Positions 1-5,833 of a stretch of DNA of 6,047 nucleotides are shown piece by piece. How positions within the stretch are numbered: the stretch's first letter is position 1; each line of letters begins with the position of its first letter. The stretch lies in the NCBI GenBank assembly GCA_025963615.1, contig JAOQAL010000564.1:1-6047 (forward strand), written 5' to 3'. Made by a program: the position numbers and the translations under genes. Source of the stretch: Chitinophagaceae bacterium. Lineage in GTDB: Bacteria; Bacteroidota; Bacteroidia; Chitinophagales; Chitinophagaceae. Under the pieces are notes generated by a model. That model was not told the origin of the DNA. It saw only the letters and a list, made by a program, of their open reading frames with translations, and searched no databases.

Positions 1-1838
1 GGACCGTCAAATATCTAAATAATCAGCCCGGACTAAAAGATACCTGCTACCGGGTGATACTGGTGGATAAATACGGGCGAATATGGATCGGAACGGATAA
101 GGGCATCTACATAGCCGATACCAAACAGGGCACACTGACCAACATTACCACCACCCAGGGTTTGACAAATAACCGGGTATTATCATTGCTGGAATATAAC
201 AGCAGTGTGATAGCCGGAACCAATAACAAAATAAGCATCATAACGGCTCCCGTTCCAGCTTATGTAACAGGAAGAACCGATACATCCAACAGGAGATGGG
301 AAATAACCAGGCTGCATAAATCGGAAGGCTTGATAAAGGAGACCAATTCATGGAGTACGGACGCTATCACCAAAAAGGGACAATACTTATGGGGTGATAA
401 TGGCATCGCTGTTATAAATGATATTAAAGCAGATAGTGATTCCGTGGCCACCTACATCACAGGAATGAACGTGATGAACAAACCACAGTATTTTGTCAAT
501 AAAGTTTCGCTTAAAGAAAATGACAGCCTGTGGGCTGGTGATACGTTTTATGTAAAAGGCCAAACGCCGGTCAATACAGGTTATGCCGATACAAAAAGAT
601 TAAGTCGGGACAGTGTATCGGGAACCTATAACATGCCCGTAAATCTGCAGATCCCGTATAATCAAAATTATATTCAGTTTCAATTTGCACAGGCACACTT
701 AAGCAGGCAGGATATTACCTGGTACACTTATGTGCTGGAGGGTATTGATAAAAACTGGAGTCCCGTTACAACGAACACATTTACTGAAAATTATTTAAAC
801 CTGCCATTCGGGAACTATACATTTAAAGTAAGCAGTAAGAGTATCAGTGGCCAATGGGGCGCTCCGGCTGTTTTTAATTTTACCATTACGCCGCCCTGGT
901 ACAAAACATGGTGGGCCTACACCTTATTTGTCCTCTGCGGTCTTGTCATATTGCGGGCTTATATTATTTACCGTTCAAGAAGATTGCAAAAAGAAAATAA
1001 GCTGTTGGAAGAAAAGGTAACCCTCCGGACAAAACAGTTACAGCAATCGCTGGAAGACCTGAAAGCCACCCAGGCGCAATTAATTCAATCAGAAAAAATG
1101 GCTTCCCTTGGCGAGCTTACGGCCGGCATTGCCCATGAAATACAAAACCCGTTAAATTTTATTAATAATTTTTCAGAAGTAAACACCGAATTGATCAATG
1201 AAATGAAAGAGGAAATTGACAAAGGAAATAGTAAAGAGGTGAAATCCATTGCCGAAGACATTGCAGCGAACGAGCAGAAGATAAACCATCATGGTAAAAG
1301 GGCTGATGGTATTGTAAAAGGGATGCTCCAGCACAGCCGAAGCGGCAACAGGCAAAAAGAAGCCGCCAATATCAATACGATTGCGGATGAATACCTGCGG
1401 TTAGCCTATCATGGATTAAGGGCCAAGGATAAATCATTCAATGCAATCATGAAAACTGATTTCGATGAAAGAATGGCAGACATCAACATTATTCCTCAGG
1501 ATATAGGAAGGGTCATCCTTAATTTAATTACGAATGCCTTTTACGCTGTTACGGAAAAAAAGAAACAAATGGGAAATGGTTATGAGCCCACCGTATCGGT
1601 TAGTACAAAACAAATCGGCGATAAGGCCGAAGTGAGGGTGAGAGACAATGGTAACGGCGTACCCCAAAGGGTATTGGACAAAATATTTCAGCCTTTTTTT
1701 ACTACCAAACCTACGGGCGAAGGAACAGGATTAGGATTATCTTTAAGTTATGATATCATCAAAGCACATCATGGCGAATTGAAAGTTCAAACAAAAGAAG
1801 GCGAATTCGCGGAATTCATTATTCAGTTACCAATATAA
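1..1838 (+). CDS. Sensor histidine kinase, propeller/Y_Y_Y type (5' end outside the window)
   Basis: The reading frame is open from base 3 with no stop, so the gene begins upstream. The GTG at 54 is an internal valine codon, not a start. Counting from that codon as residue 1, the protein shows the following. Residues 1-65 carry two Reg_prop-like propeller repeats (YGRIWIGTDKGIYI, and the region after GLTNNRVLSLL). Residues about 205-280 form a Y_Y_Y domain ending in PPWYKTWW. One membrane helix spans about 286-306. A coiled coil covers about 308-345. The HisKA motif GIAHEIQNPLNF places the phosphoacceptor at His361. The HATPase domain has an N box (N490, N494), G1 (DNGNG, 531-535), an F box (FQPFF, 545-549) and G2 (GEGTGLGL, 555-562). 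The sensor part should be periplasmic and the kinase cytoplasmic. No receiver or AraC domain is fused, unlike classical hybrid HTCS proteins. The two receiver proteins immediately downstream are the obvious partners. The ligand cannot be read from the sequence. Confidence 0.95.
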   Translation, partial: TVKYLNNQPGLKDTCYRVILVDKYGRIWIGTDKGIYIADTKQGTLTNITTTQGLTNNRVLSLLEYNSSVIAGTNNKISIITAPVPAYVTGRTDTSNRRWEITRLHKSEGLIKETNSWSTDAITKKGQYLWGDNGIAVINDIKADSDSVATYITGMNVMNKPQYFVNKVSLKENDSLWAGDTFYVKGQTPVNTGYADTKRLSRDSVSGTYNMPVNLQIPYNQNYIQFQFAQAHLSRQDITWYTYVLEGIDKNWSPVTTNTFTENYLNLPFGNYTFKVSSKSISGQWGAPAVFNFTITPPWYKTWWAYTLFVLCGLVILRAYIIYRSRRLQKENKLLEEKVTLRTKQLQQSLEDLKATQAQLIQSEKMASLGELTAGIAHEIQNPLNFINNFSEVNTELINEMKEEIDKGNSKEVKSIAEDIAANEQKINHHGKRADGIVKGMLQHSRSGNRQKEAANINTIADEYLRLAYHGLRAKDKSFNAIMKTDFDERMADINIIPQDIGRVILNLITNAFYAVTEKKKQMGNGYEPTVSVSTKQIGDKAEVRVRDNGNGVPQRVLDKIFQPFFTTKPTGEGTGLGLSLSYDIIKAHHGELKVQTKEGEFAEFIIQLPI

Positions 1839-1857
1839 ATCTCTTTAAAACACTCCG

Positions 1858-2241
1858 ATGAACGATATGAAAATTTTAGTAGTTGATGACGAAAAAGATA
1901 TGCAAACCTTGTTTGAGCAGCGTTTCAGAAAAGAAATCCGCGAACATGAAATGGATTTCGCTTTTGCCAATTCCGGCGAAGAAGCCCTCGGCTTCCTGAA
2001 TCACCATGTACACGAAGCCGTACTCATCCTTTCAGATATTAACATGCCAGGCATGAGCGGCCTGGAATTACTGAAAGAGATCAAAGCAAAATTCGATCAC
2101 CCCCCGCCCATTGTGATGATGATAACGGCTTACGGCGATCCGGAGAATTATAACCAGGCCATTAAGCTGGGTGCAGATGATTTTCTGACAAAGCCAATTG
2201 ATTTCCCGACATTAAAAGAAAAACTTAAAAAACTATTGTAA
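1858..2241 (+). CDS. Single-domain response regulator (CheY-like receiver)
   Basis: This 127-residue protein is a receiver domain and nothing more. Visible features are the acidic pocket (D10, D11, E12), the phosphoacceptor D60 in LSDINMP, the switch threonine T90 in MITAYG, and the conserved lysine K112 in LTKP. It has no DNA-binding or enzymatic output, so it must act by protein contact, pass phosphate on, or serve as a phosphate sink. It starts 19 bp after the kinase stop codon. A second in-frame ATG at 1867 (residue 4) is a possible alternative start. No clear Shine-Dalgarno sequence precedes either, so the longer form is kept. The stop codon shares one base with the next gene's ATG (TAATG), which suggests translational coupling. 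Its sequence resembles the receiver of the next protein, sharing the FR-x-x-IREH and SDINMP stretches. Confidence 0.93.
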   Translation: MNDMKILVVDDEKDMQTLFEQRFRKEIREHEMDFAFANSGEEALGFLNHHVHEAVLILSDINMPGMSGLELLKEIKAKFDHPPPIVMMITAYGDPENYNQAIKLGADDFLTKPIDFPTLKEKLKKLL

Positions 2242-2243
2242 TG
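2239..2243 (+). other. TAATG stop/start overlap
   Basis: The TAA of the single-domain receiver and the ATG of the receiver-cyclase share the base at 2241. The cyclase ATG has no recognisable Shine-Dalgarno sequence of its own, so reinitiation by the ribosome finishing the upstream gene is plausible. This would keep the two receivers at a linked ratio. Confidence 0.8.
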
Positions 2244-3281
2244 GCCAAAATATTAGTTGCTGATGATGAAGTGGACCTGGAAATGCTGATCAAGCAAAAG
2301 TTCCGTCAGAAAATACGGGAACATAAATACGAATTCGTATTTGCGATAAATGGGAATGACGCACTGGAAAAACTAAAATTGCATCCGGATATTGATATTG
2401 TGCTGAGTGATATCAACATGCCTGAAATGGATGGGCTCACTCTCTTAACCAAACTGAATGAAGTAAGTCCCCTGATTAAGGCTGTGATCGTATCAGCGTA
2501 TGGCGATATGGATAATATCAGGACTGCCATGAACCGGGGCGCTTTTGATTTTCTTTTTAAGCCTGTAAATTTTGACGACCTGGACATTACGGTTGAAAAA
2601 ACAATCCGGCATGTCACCGAACTCCGTGCAACGCTCAAGGCGATTAAAGAAAATAATATACTGAAAATGTACGTGGATGAAACCGTACTGAATTTTATGA
2701 ACCGCCAGGAATTCGAAACATCCCTGATGGTTAGTGAAACCATTGAAGCCACCGTTGTTTTTATTGATATCTGCAGCTTTACCACTATCAGCGAAAATGA
2801 ATCGCCCGATGTAGTGGTAAAATTGCTGAATAATTATTTTGACGTCATGGTGAAAGAAATCATTGCGCAGGGTGGTTATGTAGATAAATTCATCGGTGAT
2901 GCCATCATGGCCGTGTTCCGGGGTGATTTTCATCTTGACCGGGCTATTGATGCAAGCCTGGCTGTAAGAAAAGAAATTAGACACATGCCCAGCCATACAG
3001 AGCATGTATCCTTTTTACCACAAGTATCGATCGGTGTCAACAGCGGGGAAATGATTTCAGGTAATATCGGATCCGGAAACCTGCGTCGTTTAGATTATAC
3101 CGTTATCGGCGATGCGGTCAATATGGCGCAGCGGTTGCAGAGTGCCGCACAAAATGGCCAAATCATAATTTCAGAGACTTCTTTTGACAAAGTAAAAGAA
3201 TCGTTCAACTGCAAGAAAGTTGGAGAAGTCACTTTGAAAAATAAAATCCGGCCCGTAATAATTTACGAGGTGCTGGATTAA
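2241..3281 (+). CDS. Response regulator with class III adenylate cyclase output
   Basis: The protein has 346 residues. Residues 3-120 are a receiver: acidic pocket D8, D9, E10; phosphoacceptor D57 in LSDINMP; switch residue S85; K107 in FKPV. Residues about 118-165 are a helical linker suited to signal transmission. Residues about 168-346 are a class III cyclase catalytic domain. Metal-binding aspartates are D176 (VFIDICSFT) and D220 (DKFIGDAIMAVF). The purine-specifying pair by alignment to known cyclases is K216 and T287 (LDYTVIGDAVN). Transition-state residues are N294 and R298. Lys plus Thr is the class IIIb adenylate cyclase pattern (CyaC type), so ATP to cAMP is the expected reaction; this rests on motif reading only. 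The catalytic set looks complete, but one monomer has to dimerise to form active sites. Phosphorylation by the upstream kinase is inferred from operon position. No cAMP receptor is visible in the window. Confidence 0.93.
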   Translation: MAKILVADDEVDLEMLIKQKFRQKIREHKYEFVFAINGNDALEKLKLHPDIDIVLSDINMPEMDGLTLLTKLNEVSPLIKAVIVSAYGDMDNIRTAMNRGAFDFLFKPVNFDDLDITVEKTIRHVTELRATLKAIKENNILKMYVDETVLNFMNRQEFETSLMVSETIEATVVFIDICSFTTISENESPDVVVKLLNNYFDVMVKEIIAQGGYVDKFIGDAIMAVFRGDFHLDRAIDASLAVRKEIRHMPSHTEHVSFLPQVSIGVNSGEMISGNIGSGNLRRLDYTVIGDAVNMAQRLQSAAQNGQIIISETSFDKVKESFNCKKVGEVTLKNKIRPVIIYEVLD

Positions 3282-3322
3282 AAAACTATTGTCTGACCGA
3301 AGCCCAATTTTATTAAGTCTCC

Positions 3323-3351
3323 CGGTAAGCGGGTTGATGTTTCGCTTACCG
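3323..3351. terminator. Hairpin downstream of the cyclase gene, possible terminator
   Basis: A perfect 9-bp inverted repeat, CGGTAAGCG (3323-3331) and CGCTTACCG (3343-3351), encloses an 11-nt loop, 41 bp after the cyclase stop codon. Placement suits a transcription end or 3' mRNA stabiliser for the signalling operon. No T-run follows on either strand, so it is not a textbook intrinsic terminator. Confidence 0.4.
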
Positions 3352-3401
3352 ATGCCCCGGAGGTCTTTTGTAGGTGGATCCAAAATTAAAAACAAGTTTT
3401 A

Positions 3402-3416
3402 CGTTCCATCGGAACG
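3402..3416. repeat. Short GTTCC/GGAAC palindrome
   Basis: CGTTCC (3402-3407) and GGAACG (3411-3416) form a 6-bp stem with a 3-nt loop. It could be a fragment of a dispersed palindromic repeat; its copy number cannot be judged from one window. Confidence 0.35.
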
Positions 3417-3444
3417 CTTTATGCTGGTCTTTCCGCTGGCACAA

Positions 3445-3540
3445 AGAGGCTGTCTCAAAAAGAATATTTCACGCAAAGGGCGCCAGGAAGCAAAGAACGC
3501 AAAGAGATTATTTTAAAATTACACTATTGAGACAGCCTCT
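3445..3540. mobile_element. MITE-like element, 96 bp with 14-bp terminal inverted repeats
   Basis: AGAGGCTGTCTCAA at 3445-3458 is the exact reverse complement of TTGAGACAGCCTCT at 3527-3540. The 68 bp between them cannot encode a transposase. The interior holds four degenerate copies of a 9-nt unit with consensus CGCAAAGRR (3472-3506; the second is the most diverged and the third lacks one base). Short non-coding DNA bounded by perfect inverted repeats that resemble transposase recognition ends fits a miniature inverted-repeat element or a relic left by internal deletion of an insertion sequence. No convincing target-site duplication flanks it. It could instead be a dispersed palindromic repeat that is not mobile. 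Confidence 0.5.
3472..3506. repeat. Degenerate CGCAAAGRR tandem repeat inside the inverted-repeat element
   Basis: Units begin at 3472, 3481, 3490 (8 nt, first base missing) and 3498. The first and last share CGCAAAG exactly. The octamer ACGCAAAG occurs at 3471-3478 and 3497-3504. Confidence 0.5.
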
Positions 3541-3602
3541 CATTTACCAACAAAATGTTCCTTCGGGCCAAGAAAGCAACATCATCTGGTTATGAAAATT
3601 AA

Positions 3603-3658
3603 CCAGCATCCAGCACCCAGCATCCAGTATCCAGCACCCAGTATCCATCATCCAACAA
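3603..3658. repeat. Heptanucleotide tandem array, consensus CCAGYAY
   Basis: Eight contiguous 7-nt units run without indels. The first six (3603-3644) fit CCAGYAY, varying only C/T at positions 5 and 7. The seventh (3645-3651, CCATCAT) and eighth (3652-3658, CCAACAA) are progressively degenerate. The array ends 4 bp from the yceI stop codon, just 3' of that gene. It resembles in design the heptanucleotide STRR repeats known in heterocystous cyanobacteria, with pyrimidine-only variation at fixed positions. A function is not known from the sequence. Confidence 0.85.
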
Positions 3659-3662
3659 AGAA

Positions 3663-4211
3663 TTATGCGGGCTGAAGTTCAGCTTGTTTTACTAACTGTA
3701 TTTCACCATTAATCTTAATCTCTTCCCCTAACATAACCCCTCCTGTTTCCATGGGCGCATTAAAACTAATACCGAAATCCTTACGGTTGATTTTACCGCT
3801 TAGTGTAAAACCCGCCTTTATATTGCCCCAGGGATCTTTGGCAAGACCGGCGTGCTCCAGCGTAAGCTGTACAGGCTTTGTGATGCCTTTGATAGTCAAA
3901 TCACCGTACAGATTAAATGTATCGGAACCGGCTTTTTCTATCCTGGTTGATTTGAAATCAACTTTCGGATGGGTTCCGGTTTCAAAAAAGTCGGCATTGC
4001 GCAGGTGAATATCCCGAGGCTCATTATTGGTATTGATAGAATCAACATCAATAGTTGCTTTTACTTTAGCACTGTCGAAATTATCATCCTCTGTTTCCAC
4101 GTCAATATTGAATTTATTAAAATTCCCGGAAACATTAGTGATCATCAAATGCCTGATTTTGAAACCAAGTTCACTGTGTATGGGGTCTAAAGACCATTTT
4201 GTTTTTGCCAT
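3663..4211 (-). CDS. YceI-family protein (cytoplasmic type)
   Basis: This 182-residue protein has the YceI fold signature, a lipocalin-like barrel known to bind polyisoprenoid lipids in characterised members. Visible motifs are WSLDPIHSELGFKIRHL at 6-22, RDIHLRNADFFETGTHPKVDF at 66-86 (key residues H69, F75, F76, P82), GDLTIKGITKPVQL at 103-116, and RKDFGISF at 143-150. The length is normal for the domain. I chose the ATG at 4211 because the YceI domain begins right after it. The frame stays open to an ATG at 4340, but that stretch overlaps the frnE 3' end in another frame and resembles no YceI leader. No signal peptide or lipobox is present, so the protein should stay in the cytoplasm, unlike E. 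coli YceI. It lies 55 bp after frnE with no recognisable promoter between, so cotranscription is likely. The ligand is unknown. Confidence 0.93.
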   Translation of the reverse strand: MAKTKWSLDPIHSELGFKIRHLMITNVSGNFNKFNIDVETEDDNFDSAKVKATIDVDSINTNNEPRDIHLRNADFFETGTHPKVDFKSTRIEKAGSDTFNLYGDLTIKGITKPVQLTLEHAGLAKDPWGNIKAGFTLSGKINRKDFGISFNAPMETGGVMLGEEIKINGEIQLVKQAELQPA

Positions 4212-4266
4212 GTGTTTTTTATTTTTATTTGAATAATTATTTAATTGTTTAAATCCCAGAAGCGAA

Positions 4267-4977
4267 CTAACAATCGCCATCTGTTGAACAGCTAGCTCCG
4301 TCAGCATCGCTGGAAGCAGTGGTATGACTTTCGTTTTCAAATTCCTGGTAAGACCTTTTTAACGTTTGCAGGAATACCTCACTGGGCTGCGCCCCGGAGA
4401 CCGCGTATTTATTGTCAAATACAAAAAAAGGCACTCCTCTTACTCCCACCTGTTGCGCTTTATATATATCCTGCTGTACTTCTTTTGCGTATTCATCACT
4501 TTGCAGCACATTATTTACTTCTTCAGCAGGTATTCCCAGCTCTTTTCCTAACTCAACAAGCGTTGCGATATCATCAATATTCTTTCCTTCCTTGAAATAG
4601 GCAGAAAACAAACGCTCTTCCGCAACATCCTGTACATGATATCGGGCAGCTAAATGCGAAAACCGGTGTGCTTTTAAACTGTTGGCAGGAATAGCCCGAT
4701 CGAAATCATAGTCCAATCCCACTTCTTTTGCAGTCACCTCTAACTGATGATGTACTTTCTTTGTATAATCTCGTGTCCAGCCTTTCCGTTCCGCCAGATA
4801 ATCATACACATCCTTTGTAGTATCGGTTATTAAATCCGGGGCTAATTGAAAACTGCGCCAGCGGATTTCTATTTCACCCTTATGGGTAAATTGTTCCAAT
4901 GCCTTTTCAAATTTCCGCTTACCGATATAGCAAAACGGGCACATCACATCTGACCATATTTCTACTTTCATAGTCAT
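4267..4977 (-). CDS. DsbA-family oxidoreductase, FrnE-like
   Basis: This 236-residue protein has the thioredoxin-fold DsbA/FrnE layout. The N-terminal strand EIWSDVMCPFCYIGKRKFE carries the redox motif CPFC (C13, C16). A helical insertion covers about 55-165. The cis-proline loop GVRGVPFFVF (V182-P183) follows, then SGAQPSEVF. No signal peptide is present, so it works in the cytoplasm, as expected for FrnE-like thiol-disulfide oxidoreductases or isomerases. The serine- and aspartate-rich tail ends in a second cysteine pair, C230 and C236 (CX5C). The FrnE of Deinococcus radiodurans has a C-terminal CX4C pair that works with its CXXC, so a similar relay is possible here. Two starts are close, 4977 (MTMKVEIW) and 4971 (MKVEIW); homologues commonly start like the shorter one, and the sequence does not decide. 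A TetR-type palindrome lies 31 bp upstream of 4977. Confidence 0.94.
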   Translation of the reverse strand: MTMKVEIWSDVMCPFCYIGKRKFEKALEQFTHKGEIEIRWRSFQLAPDLITDTTKDVYDYLAERKGWTRDYTKKVHHQLEVTAKEVGLDYDFDRAIPANSLKAHRFSHLAARYHVQDVAEERLFSAYFKEGKNIDDIATLVELGKELGIPAEEVNNVLQSDEYAKEVQQDIYKAQQVGVRGVPFFVFDNKYAVSGAQPSEVFLQTLKRSYQEFENESHTTASSDADGASCSTDGDC

Positions 4978-5008
4978 CTATAAATTTTATTTATCATTAA
5001 TATATTTC

Positions 5009-5021
5009 CTAACATCGTTAA
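5009..5021. promoter_or_regulatory. Probable TetR operator upstream of frnE
   Basis: CTAACATCGTTAA contains the perfect 11-bp core palindrome TAAC-ATC-GTTA (5010-5020), 31 bp upstream of the frnE start. Sixteen of 21 bases match the stretch around the tetR palindrome (5005-5025 against 5659-5679). A T-rich TTTTTTTG on the - strand (5031-5038) lies 9 bp upstream and is only a weak match to a Bacteroidota -7 box, so the promoter itself is uncertain. Confidence 0.7.
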
Positions 5022-5041
5022 CTTTTTGAGCAAAAAAAATT

Positions 5042-5644
5042 CTACCCTTTAATACCGGATATAAAACCCGTAATGAAATCCTGGATCACTAGCTGGTTCA
5101 ACTCCTCTTTATGCTGGTTATTGTTCATCATATTTATCGATATTAATCCATGCAACAGGGACCAAAAAGTATGGAGTTTTAAAAATGGATTCGCATTGGG
5201 GTTCTTACTTACTGCAATCAACTCCTTTAAAGGTTGCATTATTAAGCCGGTAAAAACACCCAATTCACCAATCTGACTAGCCATTTCACAGGATGGCATT
5301 CCCAATCCAAACATTACCTGGTAATACGCACTATTATCGAAAGCAAATTCCCAATAGGAATAAGCCATGGCCTCAATCTGCTTTTCAGGGTGGGTTGAAC
5401 GCTTTTTTGCTTTCACCAGGTCCTCATTCAACAATTGAAATCCCTGCTTTGTCAATTCCAGCAGGATGGCTTCCTTATTAGCAAAATGATCGTAAATCAC
5501 AGGCACACTGTACTCAATGCCTTCCGCAATTTTTCGGATAGATAAAGCCTGCCACCCTTCTTCCAATACGACCTGCCATGCGGCCTTTAATATGGACGAA
5601 CGTACTTCCTCTTTCTGTCTTATTTTTCTTTCGGCTATTCCCAT
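5042..5644 (-). CDS. TetR-family transcriptional regulator with WHG-type C-terminal domain
   Basis: The protein has 200 residues, normal for the family. Residues about 14-60 form the TetR_N DNA-binding domain, with the helix-turn-helix around ALSIRKIAEGIEYSVPVIYDHF (33-54) and the typical NKEAIL after it. The C-terminal ligand and dimer domain shows AYYQVMFG (106-113) and FWSLLHGLI (160-168); the W-x3-HG pattern (W161, H165, G166) marks the WHG subfamily. The start at 5644 gives the common leader MGIAERKIRQKEE. It probably represses. A palindrome sits 18 bp upstream of its own ATG beside the -7 box, and a matching one precedes frnE 64 bp downstream of its stop codon, so autorepression and control of frnE-yceI are inferred. 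The inducer is unknown; a thiol- or lipid-related stress compound is a guess from the target genes. Confidence 0.94.
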   Translation of the reverse strand: MGIAERKIRQKEEVRSSILKAAWQVVLEEGWQALSIRKIAEGIEYSVPVIYDHFANKEAILLELTKQGFQLLNEDLVKAKKRSTHPEKQIEAMAYSYWEFAFDNSAYYQVMFGLGMPSCEMASQIGELGVFTGLIMQPLKELIAVSKNPNANPFLKLHTFWSLLHGLISINMMNNNQHKEELNQLVIQDFITGFISGIKG

Positions 5645-5662
5645 TCCATCTGTGTATTTTTC

Positions 5663-5675
5663 CTAACACCGTTAG
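5663..5675. promoter_or_regulatory. Probable TetR operator at the tetR promoter
   Basis: CTAAC-ACC-GTTAG is a perfect 5-bp inverted repeat with a 3-nt centre. A TTT/AAA pair extends the symmetry one mismatch further out (5659-5679). It lies directly downstream of the predicted -7 box, so it should cover the transcription start, where a bound repressor would block initiation. The same motif upstream of frnE supports its being a real site. Confidence 0.75.
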
Positions 5676-5706
5676 CAAAGATAATAGTTTTTTGCCTTTT
5701 CCCAAG
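5676..5706 (-). promoter_or_regulatory. tetR promoter of Bacteroidota type
   Basis: Read on the - strand, TATCTTTG (5683-5676) fits the Bacteroidota -7 consensus TAnnTTTG. Nineteen bases upstream of it is CTTG (5706-5703), a near match to the TTTG -33 element. The ATG of tetR is 31 bp downstream of the -7 box, leaving a short leader that contains the palindrome. Confidence 0.65.
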
Positions 5707-5734
5707 CATTTTCCAAATAAAAGATGTTAAAGCG

Positions 5735-5790
5735 GTAAGCTGTGAGCCGCAAGCTGCAAGACGTGAGCTTCGAGCTGCGAGACTTGAGAA
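5735..5790. repeat. Heptanucleotide array, left arm, consensus GYRAGCT
   Basis: Eight contiguous 7-nt units start at 5735, 5742, 5749, 5756, 5763, 5770, 5777 and 5784. Examples are GTAAGCT, GCAAGCT, GTGAGCT and TCGAGCT. The core AG at positions 4-5 is invariant, while the first three positions vary. The last unit (TTGAGAA) is the most diverged. The units are close to the reverse complement of those in the right arm. Confidence 0.8.
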
Positions 5791-5833
5791 AGTTACAGAA
5801 CTTGTGTCTCGAAGCTTATAGCTCGAAGCTCAC
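5763..5833. terminator. Bulged hairpin formed by the two heptamer arms
   Basis: GTGAGCTTCGAGCT (5763-5776) pairs perfectly with AGCTCGAAGCTCAC (5820-5833), and CGAGAC (5778-5783) pairs with GTCTCG (5806-5811). Between the two stems one full repeat unit (5813-5819) plus a base is left unpaired. The structure would form in the esterase transcript 30 nt after its stop codon and before the tetR promoter, so it could end or stabilise that transcript. No T-run follows, so terminator activity is only inferred. Confidence 0.4.

Larger units (their letters stand above)
3282..3662. other. Repeat-rich convergent intergenic region
   Basis: These 381 bp separate the 3' ends of the cyclase gene (+) and yceI (-). 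Short open frames exist here (for example 3289-3516 and 3374-3595 on +) but their translations have no recognisable domain and run through repeats, so I do not call genes. Contents from left to right are a 9-bp-stem hairpin (3323-3351), a small palindrome (3402-3416), a MITE-like element with terminal inverted repeats (3445-3540), and a heptamer array (3603-3658). Any terminator for the two convergent transcripts must lie here, but I see no classical stem followed by a T-run. Confidence 0.75.

Noticed and set aside
54..56. GTG at 54 as the start of the kinase gene
   Set aside because: The frame is open upstream to base 3 and the sequence there continues a propeller repeat, so the gene starts outside the window.
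2306..3005. Long - strand open frames (159 and 170 codons) opposite the receiver-cyclase gene
   Set aside because: They are antisense to a gene with complete domain motifs, show no recognisable domains, and overlap each other.
3289..3595. Two + strand open frames of about 75 codons after the cyclase gene
   Set aside because: They run through a hairpin and the inverted-repeat element, and their translations look like random sequence.
3603..3658. CRISPR array
   Set aside because: The 7-nt units are contiguous with no unique spacers, and no cas genes are near. The same holds for 5735-5861.
3726..3740. Third TetR-like site (CCTAACATAACCC)
   Set aside because: Only one half-site matches; the second half lacks GTTAG and it lies inside the yceI coding region.
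4212..4266. Separate promoter for yceI
   Set aside because: The stretch is A/T-rich but has no TAnnTTTG box on the - strand.
4212..4340. N-terminal extension of yceI by 43 codons
   Set aside because: It overlaps the end of frnE out of frame, is not a signal peptide, and the YceI domain starts right at the ATG at 4211.
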